NCBI RefSeq assembly: GCF_014280875.1
Contig: NZ_JACLAL010000009.1
Span: 62,001 to 126,000, forward strand
Direction: 5' to 3'
Length of the DNA: 64,000 nt
Origin: Paenirhizobium daejeonense
GTDB taxonomy: Bacteria > Pseudomonadota > Alphaproteobacteria > Rhizobiales > Rhizobiaceae
Shown here in pieces: positions 1-8,021 of the stretch. Under the pieces are notes generated by a model. The model did not search any database. It had not been told where the DNA came from and saw only the letters and a list, made by a program, of their open reading frames with translations. The number at the start of each line of letters is the position of its first letter. Position 1 is the first letter of the stretch. The translations under genes were made by a program, and so were the position numbers.

Positions 1-1992
1 GGAGAGCAGCGCGCCGGCGCCGACCGCCCGGTACTTCACGCCTTTCAGCGACAGCGGGATCAGCGCAATGATGATCAGCGCGTTGAAGATGATTGCCGAC
101 AGGATGGCGCTCTGCGGCGATGCAAGACCCATGATGTTGAGCACGCCGAGTTGCGGATAGAAGGCCAGGAACATCGCCGGGATGATGGCGAAATACTTGG
201 CGATGTCGTTGGCGATCGAAAACGTCGTCAGCGCGCCGCGGGTCATGAGAAGCTGCTTGCCAATCTCGACGATCTCGATGAGTTTCGTCGGGTCGCTGTC
301 GAGGTCCACCATGTTGCCGGCCTCGCGCGCGGCAACCGTACCGGTGTTCATGGCAACGCCGACATCCGCCTGGGCCAGCGCCGGAGCGTCGTTCGTACCG
401 TCGCCGCACATCGCGACCAGCTTGCCCTTGCCCTGTTCCTCGCGAATGAGCTGCAGCTTGTTTTCCGGAGTCGCCTGGGCGAGAAAATCGTCCACGCCGG
501 CTTCTGCGGCAATCGCAGCGGCAGTCATCGGGTTGTCACCGGTAATCATGACCGTGCGGATACCCATGCGGCGCAGTTCTGCAAAACGCTCCCGTATGCC
601 GCCCTTGACGATATCCTTGAGCTGCACGACGCCAAGCAGCTTTCCGTCGCGAACAACGGCAAGCGGGGTGCCTCCTGTCTTGGCGATCTCATCGGCAATC
701 GACTGCAGTTCATTTAGGATCGAGATATCCGTGCGGACGGCGGTCACGCCGCCTGTTCCCGCACCAAGCGCAACCGAATTGACATAGGAGAGAACGGCGT
801 CGACCGCGCCTTTACGGATGCTGGAACCGTCGAGATCGACGCCGCTCATGCGCGTCTGGGCGGTGAACGGGACAAAAGTCGCCTTCAGGTTCGCCATGTC
901 GCGGGCGCGGATACCGTATTTTTCCTTGGCGAGAACGACGATGGAACGTCCCTCCGGCGTTTCGTCCGCAAGAGAAGCAAGCTGGGCGGCATCGGCGAGA
1001 TCCCGCTCGGATACGCCGCGAACCGGATGGAACGCCGTCGCCTGGCGATTGCCGAGCGTGATAGTCCCGGTTTTGTCGAGAAGCAGCGTATCGACGTCAC
1101 CGGCAGCTTCGACAGCGCGGCCCGACATGGCAAGCACGTTGAAGCGCACGAGGCGGTCCATGCCGGCAATGCCGATGGCCGAAAGAAGAGCGCCGATGGT
1201 GGTCGGAATCAGCGTGACGAAGAGGGCGACGAGCACGATGATCGGGATCGAGCCGCCGGCATAGGCTGCAAAGCTCGGAATGGTCGCGGTAGCGAGAACG
1301 AAGATCAGCGTCATGCCGGCAAGCAGGATGTTGAGCGCGATTTCGTTCGGCGTCTTCTGGCGTTCGGCGCCTTCGACGAGCGAGATCATCCGATCGAGGA
1401 AGGTGGAGCCTGCAGCAGCCGTGATGCGGACGCGGATCCAGTCTGAAAGAACCTGCGTACCGCCGGTGACGGCCGAACGGTCGCCGCCGGATTCACGGAT
1501 GACCGGAGCGGATTCGCCGGTTATCGCAGCTTCATTGACCGAAGCGACACCCTCGATCACCTCACCGTCGGACGGAATGATATCGCCGGCCTCGACCAGA
1601 ACGATATCGCCCACCTTGAGGCTCGTGCCCGGTACCATGCTATAGCTGGCGCGGTCACTGCCCGTCAGCAGCTTGGCCTGGGTTTCCGTGCGTGCCTTGC
1701 GCAGCGAGTCCGCCTGGGCCTTGCCGCGGCCCTCGGCGACAGCCTCGGCGAAATTGGCAAAGAGTACGGTGAACCAGAGCCAGAGGTTGATCTGGAAGGA
1801 GAAGCCGAGATTGCCGCCGCCGGTGGCGAGATCGCGGACGAAGAGAACCGTGGTCAGTACCGAAACCACGGCCACGACGAACATGACCGGGTTACGGGCA
1901 AGCGTCCTCGGGTTGAGCTTCTTGAAAGCGGCCCCGATGGCCGGAATAAGGATGCGAGAATCCATGATGCTCGCGGATTTTGCCTGGCTCAT
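1..1992 (-). CDS. kdpB: KdpB, K+-transporting P-type ATPase subunit B (3' end outside window)
   Basis: Catalytic subunit of the high-affinity Kdp K+ uptake pump in the inner membrane; it hydrolyses ATP through an aspartyl-phosphate. On the minus strand the frame opens with ATG at 1992 (MSQAKSASIMDSR) and stays open for 664 codons to the window edge. The P-type phosphorylation motif DKTGT lies near 1065-1080, and the phosphatase (TGES-type) motif appears as ITGESAP upstream. KdpB is usually about 680-700 residues, so only the last few tens of residues are missing. It lies 3' of kdpA, with a small ORF between them, in the standard kdpFAB order; kdpC and any kdpDE would lie to the left of the window. 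Identification is secure. Confidence 0.97.
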   Translation of the reverse strand, partial: MSQAKSASIMDSRILIPAIGAAFKKLNPRTLARNPVMFVVAVVSVLTTVLFVRDLATGGGNLGFSFQINLWLWFTVLFANFAEAVAEGRGKAQADSLRKARTETQAKLLTGSDRASYSMVPGTSLKVGDIVLVEAGDIIPSDGEVIEGVASVNEAAITGESAPVIRESGGDRSAVTGGTQVLSDWIRVRITAAAGSTFLDRMISLVEGAERQKTPNEIALNILLAGMTLIFVLATATIPSFAAYAGGSIPIIVLVALFVTLIPTTIGALLSAIGIAGMDRLVRFNVLAMSGRAVEAAGDVDTLLLDKTGTITLGNRQATAFHPVRGVSERDLADAAQLASLADETPEGRSIVVLAKEKYGIRARDMANLKATFVPFTAQTRMSGVDLDGSSIRKGAVDAVLSYVNSVALGAGTGGVTAVRTDISILNELQSIADEIAKTGGTPLAVVRDGKLLGVVQLKDIVKGGIRERFAELRRMGIRTVMITGDNPMTAAAIAAEAGVDDFLAQATPENKLQLIREEQGKGKLVAMCGDGTNDAPALAQADVGVAMNTGTVAAREAGNMVDLDSDPTKLIEIVEIGKQLLMTRGALTTFSIANDIAKYFAIIPAMFLAFYPQLGVLNIMGLASPQSAILSAIIFNALIIIALIPLSLKGVKYRAVGAGALLS

Positions 1993-2037
1993 AAGAGACT
2001 CCAGCGTTGAAACGAGGAAGGCGGACCGGATGGCCGG

Positions 2038-2190
2038 TCAGCCGTGCAGAATTCGTATTGCGGCCATAAGGGCCAGAAGCCCGACCGTCATCAGCACGAT
2101 GACAGTGGAGGCCCGCCACCGTGGGACCTCCATGCCCCGGCTCACCGGGGCATGGGCGGATGCCTTCGAGGGTCTTATGCGCGTGGTCAT
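2038..2190 (-). CDS. 50-aa putative membrane microprotein between kdpA and kdpB
   Basis: A short frame fills most of the 207-bp gap between the kdpA stop and the kdpB start. It begins with ATG at 2190, nine bases after the kdpA stop, behind a GAGGT-type ribosome site. It ends in TGA at 2038, about 45 bases before the kdpB start. The product has a basic N-terminal half (MTTRIRPSK) and one strongly hydrophobic segment, TVIVLMTVGLLALMAAIRIL, so it would be a single-pass membrane peptide. I do not know a named Kdp subunit at this position. It may be an accessory Kdp peptide, or simply an open frame used for translational coupling. Confidence 0.5.
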   Translation of the reverse strand: MTTRIRPSKASAHAPVSRGMEVPRWRASTVIVLMTVGLLALMAAIRILHG

Positions 2191-2199
2191 CACCGCACC

Positions 2200-3903
2200 T
2201 CAGAACATCTGTCCGGCGATCATGGACAGGTGCTCGACCACAGGTCCGAGCGCCAGCGCCGGGAGGAAGGTCAGGCCGCCAACGATCAGGATGGTACCGA
2301 CGAGCAGGCCGACGAAGAGCGGACCATCGGTCGGAAAAGTGCCTGCGGAAGCCGGAACCGTCTTCTTGGTGACCAGCGATCCCGCGATTGCAAGCGCCGG
2401 AATGATGACCAGGAAGCGGCCGGCCAGCATGCCGATGCCGAGCGTCACGTTGTACCAAGGGGTATTGCCGGTCAGGCCACCGAAGGCCGAGCCGTTATTG
2501 GCGGCAGCCGAGGTATAGGCATAGAGGATTTCGGAGAAACCATGCGGACCGGCCGTGCCGATCGAGGCGACCGCCGAAGGCAGTACCGAAGCGATCGCGG
2601 TGAAGACAAGCATCGCCAGCGGCAGGCAGAGAATGGCGAGAACGGCCATCTTCATTTCCTTCGCCTCGATCTTCTTGCCGAGATATTCCGGTGTGCGACC
2701 GACCATAAGGCCCGCCACGAAGACCGCGACGACGATGAACAGCACGATGCCATAGAAGCCCGCACCCACGCCGCCGACGATGATCTCGCCGAGTTGCATG
2801 TTGATGAGCGGGATCAGGCCACCAAGCGCAGTGAAACTGCCATGCATGGCATTGACCGCACCGCAGGATGCCGCAGTGGTGATGACAGCAAACAGCGAAG
2901 ACAGGACGATGCCGAAGCGTACTTCCTTGCCTTCCATGTTGCCGCCCGCAAGGCCGAGCGACTGCATTAGCGGATTGCCGGCAGCTTCCGCCCAGTAGGT
3001 AACGAAAACACCAGCGATGAACAACACGCCCATGGCGGCGAGAATGGCCCAGCCTTGACGCTGGTTGCCGACCATGCGGCCGAACACATTGGTGAGCGCC
3101 GCACCGATCAAGAAGATCGAGACCATCTGGATCAGGTTCGAGATCGCGTCCGGGTTCTCGAAGGGATGTGCCGAATTGGCGTTGAAGAAGCCACCACCAT
3201 TGGTGCCGAGCATCTTGATGGCGAGCTGGGAGGCAACGGGACCAACCGCAATGGTCTGCTGCGCACCCTCAAGCGTCGTGGCGGTCACGTAAGGACCGAA
3301 GGTCTGGGGCACGCCGAGCCAGACGTAAACCAAGGTCAGCACGATGCAGATCGGAAGCAGAACATAGAGGACGGCGCGGGTCATATCGACCCAGAAGTTA
3401 CCGATCGCCTTGCCGGAAGCTCGCGAGAACGCCCGGATGAGCGCAATGGCAATCGCAATGCCGGTAGCTGCGGAGAGAAAATTCTGGACTGCCAGTCCCG
3501 CCATCTGGGTCAGGTAGGACATGGTGCTTTCGCCGCCATAGTTCTGCCAGTTGGTGTTGGTCACGAAACTGACCGCCGTATTGAAGGCGAGCTCCTCCGG
3601 CACAACACCCATGCCGGCCGGATTGTAGGGCAATCCTGCCTGCAGGCGCATCAACGCGTAGAGAAACAGAACACCGAGCAGATTGAACATCAGCATGGCG
3701 AAGGCATAGGCGCTCCAATGCTGTTCCTCGCGCTCGCCGGTACCTGCAATGGCGTAAAGTCCCCGTTCGATGGGAACGAGGACCGGTGAAAGGAACGTGC
3801 GCTCGCCAGAAAAGACGCGTGTCATGTAACCGCCAAGCGGTTTGACCAGCGCGAAAACGATCCCGCAAAAAAGCAGGATCTGAAACCATCCGTTGAGGGT
3901 CAT
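2200..3903 (-). CDS. kdpA: KdpA, K+-transporting ATPase K+-binding subunit
   Basis: Ten-helix, channel-like subunit of the KdpFABC complex that selects and passes K+ across the inner membrane. It has 567 residues, the normal family length, with repeated hydrophobic segments throughout. The four pore loops include NTNWQNYGGEST near residues 115-127, the glycine-rich GTNGGGFFNANSAHP near 233-247, and SCGAVNAMHG and NNGSAFGGLTGNTP further on, as in KdpA proteins. The start ATG at 3903 follows kdpF by 33 bp. It is transcribed with kdpF and kdpB. Confidence 0.98.
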   Translation of the reverse strand: MTLNGWFQILLFCGIVFALVKPLGGYMTRVFSGERTFLSPVLVPIERGLYAIAGTGEREEQHWSAYAFAMLMFNLLGVLFLYALMRLQAGLPYNPAGMGVVPEELAFNTAVSFVTNTNWQNYGGESTMSYLTQMAGLAVQNFLSAATGIAIAIALIRAFSRASGKAIGNFWVDMTRAVLYVLLPICIVLTLVYVWLGVPQTFGPYVTATTLEGAQQTIAVGPVASQLAIKMLGTNGGGFFNANSAHPFENPDAISNLIQMVSIFLIGAALTNVFGRMVGNQRQGWAILAAMGVLFIAGVFVTYWAEAAGNPLMQSLGLAGGNMEGKEVRFGIVLSSLFAVITTAASCGAVNAMHGSFTALGGLIPLINMQLGEIIVGGVGAGFYGIVLFIVVAVFVAGLMVGRTPEYLGKKIEAKEMKMAVLAILCLPLAMLVFTAIASVLPSAVASIGTAGPHGFSEILYAYTSAAANNGSAFGGLTGNTPWYNVTLGIGMLAGRFLVIIPALAIAGSLVTKKTVPASAGTFPTDGPLFVGLLVGTILIVGGLTFLPALALGPVVEHLSMIAGQMF

Positions 3904-3936
3904 GGGTGGAAAACTTTCGATAGCCCGGCTGCTTGG

Positions 3937-4026
3937 TCAGAAGCGCTCGGGACGGATGAGAGCATAGGTGAGATAGACGGTGAGAAGCACGGTCACAGCA
4001 CCGCTCAAGACGTAATCGAGAACCAT
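3937..4026 (-). CDS. kdpF: KdpF, 29-aa stabilising subunit of the Kdp pump
   Basis: Tiny single-pass membrane peptide that stabilises the KdpFABC complex. The frame starts with ATG at 4026 behind GAGGAATTTC, runs 29 codons and stops with TGA at 3937. It reads MVLDYVLSG followed by a hydrophobic stretch and ends LIRPERF, the usual KdpF ending. Size, C-terminal motif and position directly before kdpA identify it. Confidence 0.93.
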   Translation of the reverse strand: MVLDYVLSGAVTVLLTVYLTYALIRPERF

Positions 4027-4038
4027 CGTTGAAATTCC

Positions 4039-4122
4039 TCAGAGTTCGTTACATGTGCGAACGTATGCGAAGCACAGCCCGAAGAAGATCAGCGCCGTTG
4101 CGAGTAGAATTACATCCATCAT
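4039..4122 (-). CDS. 27-aa hydrophobic peptide upstream of kdpF
   Basis: This frame starts with ATG at 4122 (a second ATG follows at once), preceded by a strong AAAAGGAGTGAAG ribosome site, and stops at 4039, only 12 bases before kdpF. The product, beginning MMDVILLATALIFF and ending RTCNEL, is one hydrophobic helix with a short hydrophilic tail. The strong ribosome site, the tight spacing and the clean transmembrane character argue for a translated leader cistron of the kdp operon. I cannot assign a function: an extra Kdp micro-subunit or a coupling leader are both possible. Confidence 0.62.
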   Translation of the reverse strand: MMDVILLATALIFFGLCFAYVRTCNEL

Positions 4123-4295
4123 TGATCTTCACTCCTTTTCAATGACTGGAAGCAGACAAGACAAAGGGTGCCTTCCGATGATGACGCCTCCATGCTTCCT
4201 GATCTGGAGAGGATCATCCCGATCCCTCGGGTATGAATATGCGGCGCGGGCGCATATAGATTCGAGAGCGGACGTTCGGGAAAGAAATAGGAATC
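4123..4295 (-). promoter_or_regulatory. Leader and probable promoter region of the kdp operon
   Basis: This 173-bp stretch lies between the small ORF ending at 4296 and the first kdp cistron at 4122 and has no coding frame I can defend. In other bacteria kdp transcription is activated by KdpE, so an operator is expected here, but I see no repeat clear enough to call one. The three small genes upstream may also read through into kdp. Confidence 0.35.
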
Positions 4296-4478
4296 CTATA
4301 GGAATTCCGGCCTTGCCTGGATGCAGGCGGCGAGCGCCAGGCCGTATGTCGCAAGCAGAGCAAGTAACATGACGGCGAGTGCACCGGGAACAATGTTCAA
4401 GGCGTGCAGGCGCTCCCCGCGCCCGCCGCCTGCGCGTGCCAATACTGTCTTGAACCGGCGATTGAAGGCGCGAGACAT
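4296..4478 (-). CDS. 60-aa putative membrane protein of unknown function
   Basis: Third member of a row of three small same-strand ORFs upstream of kdp. The N-terminal half is strongly basic (MSRAFNRRFKTVLARAGGGR) and the second half is one hydrophobic segment (VPGALAVMLLALLATYGLAL). The predicted topology is a positively charged cytoplasmic tail plus one helix. The start lies three bases after the previous stop, so translational coupling is likely; no strong ribosome site is visible. I recognise no family. Confidence 0.5.
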   Translation of the reverse strand: MSRAFNRRFKTVLARAGGGRGERLHALNIVPGALAVMLLALLATYGLALAACIQARPEFL

Positions 4479-4481
4479 GTC

Positions 4482-4754
4482 TTACGCCCTCGCGCTGGTT
4501 CCGGCCGGTCTGGCGGGACGTCTGTCGAAAAGCCGCCCCACCTTCAGGCTGACGTGATCGGGAACGCACCAGACGGCGCCCGGCTGATGGTCACTTTCAA
4601 ACATGGCAAAATGCACCGCAGAGGCGCGATCGGTGAAGAGACCTCCAACCAGACCATCGCGGTCAGCGACAACCCAGCGTCCCCGCGCATCACGCCCGAC
4701 GGTGAACCGCACGCCCGCAGCCGAGGGAGCGGCATTCATCTCTGCCTTACCCAT
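4482..4754 (-). CDS. 90-aa small soluble protein of unknown function
   Basis: Starts at ATG 4754 behind AGGAG seven bases upstream. The product has a compact beta-rich look (FTVGRDARGRWVVADRDG, then GLFTDRASAVHFAMFESDHQPG and WCVPD) and a basic, proline-rich tail. The W-V-V-x-D and F-x-D-R-x-x-A pattern resembles short conserved hypothetical proteins of rhizobia, but I cannot name a domain. It sits between two small membrane proteins and upstream of kdp. Confidence 0.6.
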   Translation of the reverse strand: MGKAEMNAAPSAAGVRFTVGRDARGRWVVADRDGLVGGLFTDRASAVHFAMFESDHQPGAVWCVPDHVSLKVGRLFDRRPARPAGTSARA

Positions 4755-4765
4755 GGGAGAACTCC

Positions 4766-4960
4766 TCAGTAAAGCGCTGCAATGATGACCAGAACACAAC
4801 ATGCCACGCCGGCAAGCGCGAACCATGTCAGCAGCACCCCGGCATCCCGATTGGCAAGCCCACGGTCAGTTCGACGCTCGGGCCAACGTCTGTCGCCGTT
4901 TCGCGCATCGCTTTCCGCAAGATATTGCGCCAGAAAGAAACTTCCCAAACGACCGTACAT
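4766..4960 (-). CDS. 64-aa putative C-tail-anchored membrane protein
   Basis: First of three small ORFs upstream of kdp. A longer open frame continues upstream, but ATG 4960 (MYGRLGSFFLAQYL) has an AAGGA ribosome site seven bases before it and gives a sensible protein: an Arg/Asp-rich cytoplasmic part (RRWPERRTDRG) followed by a C-terminal helix (WFALAGVACCVLVIIAALY). It stops 11 bp before the next small gene starts. Function unknown. Confidence 0.55.
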   Translation of the reverse strand: MYGRLGSFFLAQYLAESDARNGDRRWPERRTDRGLANRDAGVLLTWFALAGVACCVLVIIAALY

Positions 4961-5115
4961 GCCACAATCCTTCTTGATTTCCGGCTGCACGACGGGATGT
5001 CGATGAGACCGGGTATCGAGGAAGGTAACCACGAGCGCATAGCCTTTCGATTGGGATCGACGGGCTATGAAATAGGCATGGCATATAGACGGAGGGAAAG
5101 GCGACAGGAGGACTG

Positions 5116-5284
5116 CGGTGTCAGCAATCAGCAGCCGACCACGGCACCCGAACGGTCGATGGACATTCACAAGGCCGTGCCCGGTTCCAAGCTTCACGTC
5201 TTCCGCGATTGCGGTCACCTGCCATCGATCGAAAAACCGGATGAGACGATTGCCCTTCTCAGGAGCTGGCTTGGCCGCTCATGA
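5116..5284 (+). pseudogene. C-terminal relic of an alpha/beta-hydrolase
   Basis: The translated stretch reads TAPERSMDIHKAVPG, then KLHVFRDCGHLPSIEKP and ETIALLRSWL. This is the typical end of an alpha/beta-hydrolase, with the catalytic His in CGHLPS. Nothing upstream encodes the nucleophile elbow, the acid residue or the rest of the roughly 260-residue fold; the sequence before about 5110 belongs to the opposite-strand small ORF. It stops at 5284 against the 3' end of the paaX-like gene. It is best read as the leftover tail of a deleted gene. Confidence 0.6.
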
Positions 5285-6097
5285 AGCGGATGCACCGAAA
5301 AATTCCATCCAGATGCGCCTGCCCTGATCGTCGAACCGCTTCACCGCCTCGATGAAATCGTGGCGGGCGGCTTCGTCCGCCAATGGCGCGGGCAGCATGG
5401 GATCGAAGACGATCTGGCGGATGGCATCGTCGCCCAGCAGAAAGCTTTCACGCGCAGCGATTTCGGGCTGCAAGCCCGCCATACCCTCCAGCCACGCCTC
5501 CAGACGCTGCACGCTTTCTCTATAAGCCACGACCGGCGTATCGCTTTTCCAAAGACCGAGAGCCTGCTTCTGCCGGTCCGGATCGAAATCCGCGGCCCTG
5601 AATACGGCGGCATCCTCTCCCAGACCCAGTGCGATCAGGCGTTGACGCGCCATTCCCGCGCCGCCCGCCAGATTATCGGGGCGAATAAAGAGACCGTTGC
5701 CAAGCTCCCGCATGCCCAGCATGGAGAGCGCCCGCTCTCGCGCCCTCAGCACCTTGCGGTCGCTGCGGGAAAGCCCTCCGGTCGATGCCGCAATCCAGTC
5801 GCCGTTCCAGCGGACAAGACGCTCCTCGACCGTCCGCCAGCCGGCGACATCGTCACGGATCCTTCGCCTCTCCGACCCCAGCCGATAGACGCCGCGCTCG
5901 ACAAGCTCGACCAGACCCGACTGGACAAGACGCGCGAGCGTCACTCGCACGCTGTTTTCGGAAATGTCGAAGAGTGCACAGGCTCTCAGGGCATCGGCAA
6001 CGCTCAATACACCACCCTCAGCCACACCCAGCAGATTGAGGATCAGACGCCGTGCATTCGGCACCTCAAAGTTACCATGTTTGACACTATTCGACAT
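5279..6097 (-). CDS. PaaX-family transcriptional repressor
   Basis: DNA-binding regulator with an N-terminal winged helix (NARRLILNLLGVAEGG, then SENSVRVTLARLVQSGLVE) and the long C-terminal part typical of PaaX proteins, including a WNGDWIAA segment. PaaX of E. coli represses phenylacetate catabolism and binds phenylacetyl-CoA. I chose ATG 6097 (MSNSVKHGN), giving 272 residues; the alternative at 6133 would overlap the divergent aidB leader. The 48 bp between this start and aidB must hold both promoters, so it probably controls itself and aidB. Its ligand is unknown; an acyl-CoA is plausible. Confidence 0.85.
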   Translation of the reverse strand: MSNSVKHGNFEVPNARRLILNLLGVAEGGVLSVADALRACALFDISENSVRVTLARLVQSGLVELVERGVYRLGSERRRIRDDVAGWRTVEERLVRWNGDWIAASTGGLSRSDRKVLRARERALSMLGMRELGNGLFIRPDNLAGGAGMARQRLIALGLGEDAAVFRAADFDPDRQKQALGLWKSDTPVVAYRESVQRLEAWLEGMAGLQPEIAARESFLLGDDAIRQIVFDPMLPAPLADEAARHDFIEAVKRFDDQGRRIWMEFFGASAS

Positions 6098-6145
6098 CAA
6101 GCGTAATTTTCTTTCATGCGTGCTGGAGCGCACGAGGAGGAAAAC
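6098..6145. promoter_or_regulatory. Divergent paaX-like / aidB promoter region
   Basis: Only 48 bp separate the two divergent starts, so promoters and operator must be packed here and into the gene starts. A GAGGAGGAAAAC ribosome site for aidB lies at its right end. A GTTACCATG / CATGGTAAC-type sequence overlaps the regulator start (about 6070-6080), but its spacing is not convincing as an operator. Confidence 0.45.
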
Positions 6146-7792
6146 ATGTCACTTACCAGCCAATTCCAGACGCACGAAGTACAAAATCAGCCGGAAGAGC
6201 TGAAGGAATACAATGTCTGGGAGACAGACATTGCGCTCCGAGAAGCTGTCGAACACAACGGCGGGGGCTGGGCACATGGACACCTGAGCGAATACGGCTC
6301 GCTCGTCGGCGGTGAGCTTGTCCGGGCGGGTTACGAAGCGAATGAAAACCGCCCACGGCTGCGGTCTTTCGACAGATATGGCCGCCGCATCGACGAGGTG
6401 GAATTCCACCCCGCCTATCATCGGCTGATGGCGGAGGCGATGAGGCACGGCATGAACGGCTTTGCCTGGCGCAACGCCAACCGGACCGGCGCGCATGTGG
6501 CGCGCGCCGCGGTGATGTATATCGGCTCGCAGGCAGATGCCGGCGTCGGCTGCCCGATGTCGATGACCCACGCGGCCATCCCGGCCCTCAGGCGCGCACC
6601 CGCGCTTGCCGAGAAATGGATCCCGAAGCTTATCTCCACGGAATACGACCCTCGCAGCCTCCCGATGGAACAGAAAACCGGCTGCACCATCGGCATGGGC
6701 ATGACGGAAAAGCAGGGCGGCTCCGACGTCCGCTCCAACACGACACGGGCGATCCGCCAACCTGACGGCACCTACGAGCTGGTCGGGCACAAATGGTTTT
6801 TCTCCGCGCCCATGTGCGACGCTCATCTGGTGCTCGCGCAGGCGGAGGGTGGTCTGAGCTGTTTCCTCGTGCCGCGCTTTCGCCCGGACGGCAGCCGCAA
6901 TGCGACCGAGATCCAGCGTTTGAAGGACAAGCTTGGCGACTGGTCAAATGCCTCGTCGGAAGTTGAGTTTCGGGGGGCTTTCGGAGAACTCGTCGGCGGG
7001 GAAGGCCGGGGCATCGTGACAATCCTCGACATGGTGGCACTCACCCGCCTCGACTGCATGATCGGTTCGGCCAGCCAGATGCGACAGGCGACGGTGCAGG
7101 CCCTGCACCATACCCGGCAACGCAAGGCCTTCGGCGCCTATCTCCTCAATCAGCCGCTGATGCGCAACGTGCTGGCCGACCTCACGCTCGAGAGCGAGGC
7201 GGCGCTCGCCCTGACGATACGTGTCGCTCGAGCGATAGATGCTGCCGGGCACGACCAGAGCGAGGCCGCCTTTGCCCGCATCGCCACGGCGATTGGCAAA
7301 TACTGGGTCTGCAAGCGCGCGCCCCCGCACATCAATGAAGCGCAGGAATGCCTTGGCGGCATCGGCTATGTGGAAGAGACGATGATGCCGCGTCTTTACC
7401 GTCAGGCGCCGCTCAACTCGATCTGGGAAGGCAGCGGCAACGTCCAGTGCCTTGATGTGCTGAGAGCCCTGCGCAAGGAGCCCGCCTCACGTGACACGCT
7501 GTTCGACGAACTCGCCGCCGCCAGAGGTCTCGATCCCGCCTATGATGCAGAGCTGGCAGCGTTTACCAGCTCCCTCGACGATGTGGAGAACCTCGAATAT
7601 CGCAGCCGCTTCATCGTCGAGCGCGCCGCGCTCCTGCTGCAGGCCTCCATTCTGTTGAAGTCCGCCAACCCTGCCGTCGCGGCATCCTTCTCCCGCTCCC
7701 GCCTCGGGAAGGAACACGGCCTGGCCTTCGGAACACTGGGCCCCGATGCGCCGACCACACTGCTAATAGAAAGAGCCACAGTCATGGTCTGA
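6146..7792 (+). CDS. aidB: AidB-like acyl-CoA dehydrogenase family protein
   Basis: FAD-dependent acyl-CoA dehydrogenase-fold protein of the AidB group, which in E. coli belongs to the adaptive response to alkylating agents and binds DNA. ATG 6146 follows GAGGAGGAAAAC, giving 548 residues, close to the about 540 of E. coli AidB. Family hallmarks are clear: THEVQNQPEELKEYN at the start, IGMGMTEKQGGSDVRSNTTR, VGHKWFFSAPMCDAHLVLAQ, LKDKLGDWSNASSEVEF, and LGGIGYVEE with NSIWEGSGNVQCLDVLR. Linkage to a PaaX-like repressor suggests acyl-CoA-responsive control rather than Ada control. Identity is strong, physiological role less so. Confidence 0.93.
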   Translation: MSLTSQFQTHEVQNQPEELKEYNVWETDIALREAVEHNGGGWAHGHLSEYGSLVGGELVRAGYEANENRPRLRSFDRYGRRIDEVEFHPAYHRLMAEAMRHGMNGFAWRNANRTGAHVARAAVMYIGSQADAGVGCPMSMTHAAIPALRRAPALAEKWIPKLISTEYDPRSLPMEQKTGCTIGMGMTEKQGGSDVRSNTTRAIRQPDGTYELVGHKWFFSAPMCDAHLVLAQAEGGLSCFLVPRFRPDGSRNATEIQRLKDKLGDWSNASSEVEFRGAFGELVGGEGRGIVTILDMVALTRLDCMIGSASQMRQATVQALHHTRQRKAFGAYLLNQPLMRNVLADLTLESEAALALTIRVARAIDAAGHDQSEAAFARIATAIGKYWVCKRAPPHINEAQECLGGIGYVEETMMPRLYRQAPLNSIWEGSGNVQCLDVLRALRKEPASRDTLFDELAAARGLDPAYDAELAAFTSSLDDVENLEYRSRFIVERAALLLQASILLKSANPAVAASFSRSRLGKEHGLAFGTLGPDAPTTLLIERATVMV

Positions 7793-8021
7793 TAGGCAAC
7801 TTGGGGCCCATGACTATCGTCGATAAGGGCGCAATTTTAAACGTCCATCACTTGCCGATTATAGTATTTCATTTCCAGACTGATGGCAGTGAAGGGATTT
7901 TATGACAGAATCCGGTTGTCGTCGTTCGCTGGAAGCTCTAGGACCGCGACATGGTGACGGCCTCGCGCCGCGCCCTGACCACTTTGGGCATCAAAGTAGC
8001 GACGCGGAACGAAGGCAGACC
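7793..8021. other. Intergenic region aidB / epimerase
   Basis: There are 229 bp without a convincing gene. A frame opens at 7902 in phase with the epimerase, but its first 40 residues have no family resemblance and no ribosome site, so I treat it as leader. An imperfect inverted repeat (AGTCATGG near 7781 and CCATGACT near 7808) could be a weak terminator but has no T-run. No promoter is clear. Confidence 0.4.

Noticed and set aside
2044..3789. Long plus-strand open frames opposite kdpA and kdpB (up to 308 codons)
   Set aside because: Antisense shadows of GC-rich coding DNA; His/Arg/Asp-rich products without family motifs or ribosome sites, opposite well-identified genes.
4290..4308. Imperfect palindrome around CCTATAGG near the start of the kdp leader
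   Set aside because: Several mismatches near its centre, and it overlaps the end of a small coding frame; not strong enough to call an operator.
7781..7816. Inverted repeat AGTCATGG ... CCATGACT after aidB as a terminator
   Set aside because: The loop is about 20 bases and there is no T-run; partly inside the aidB end.
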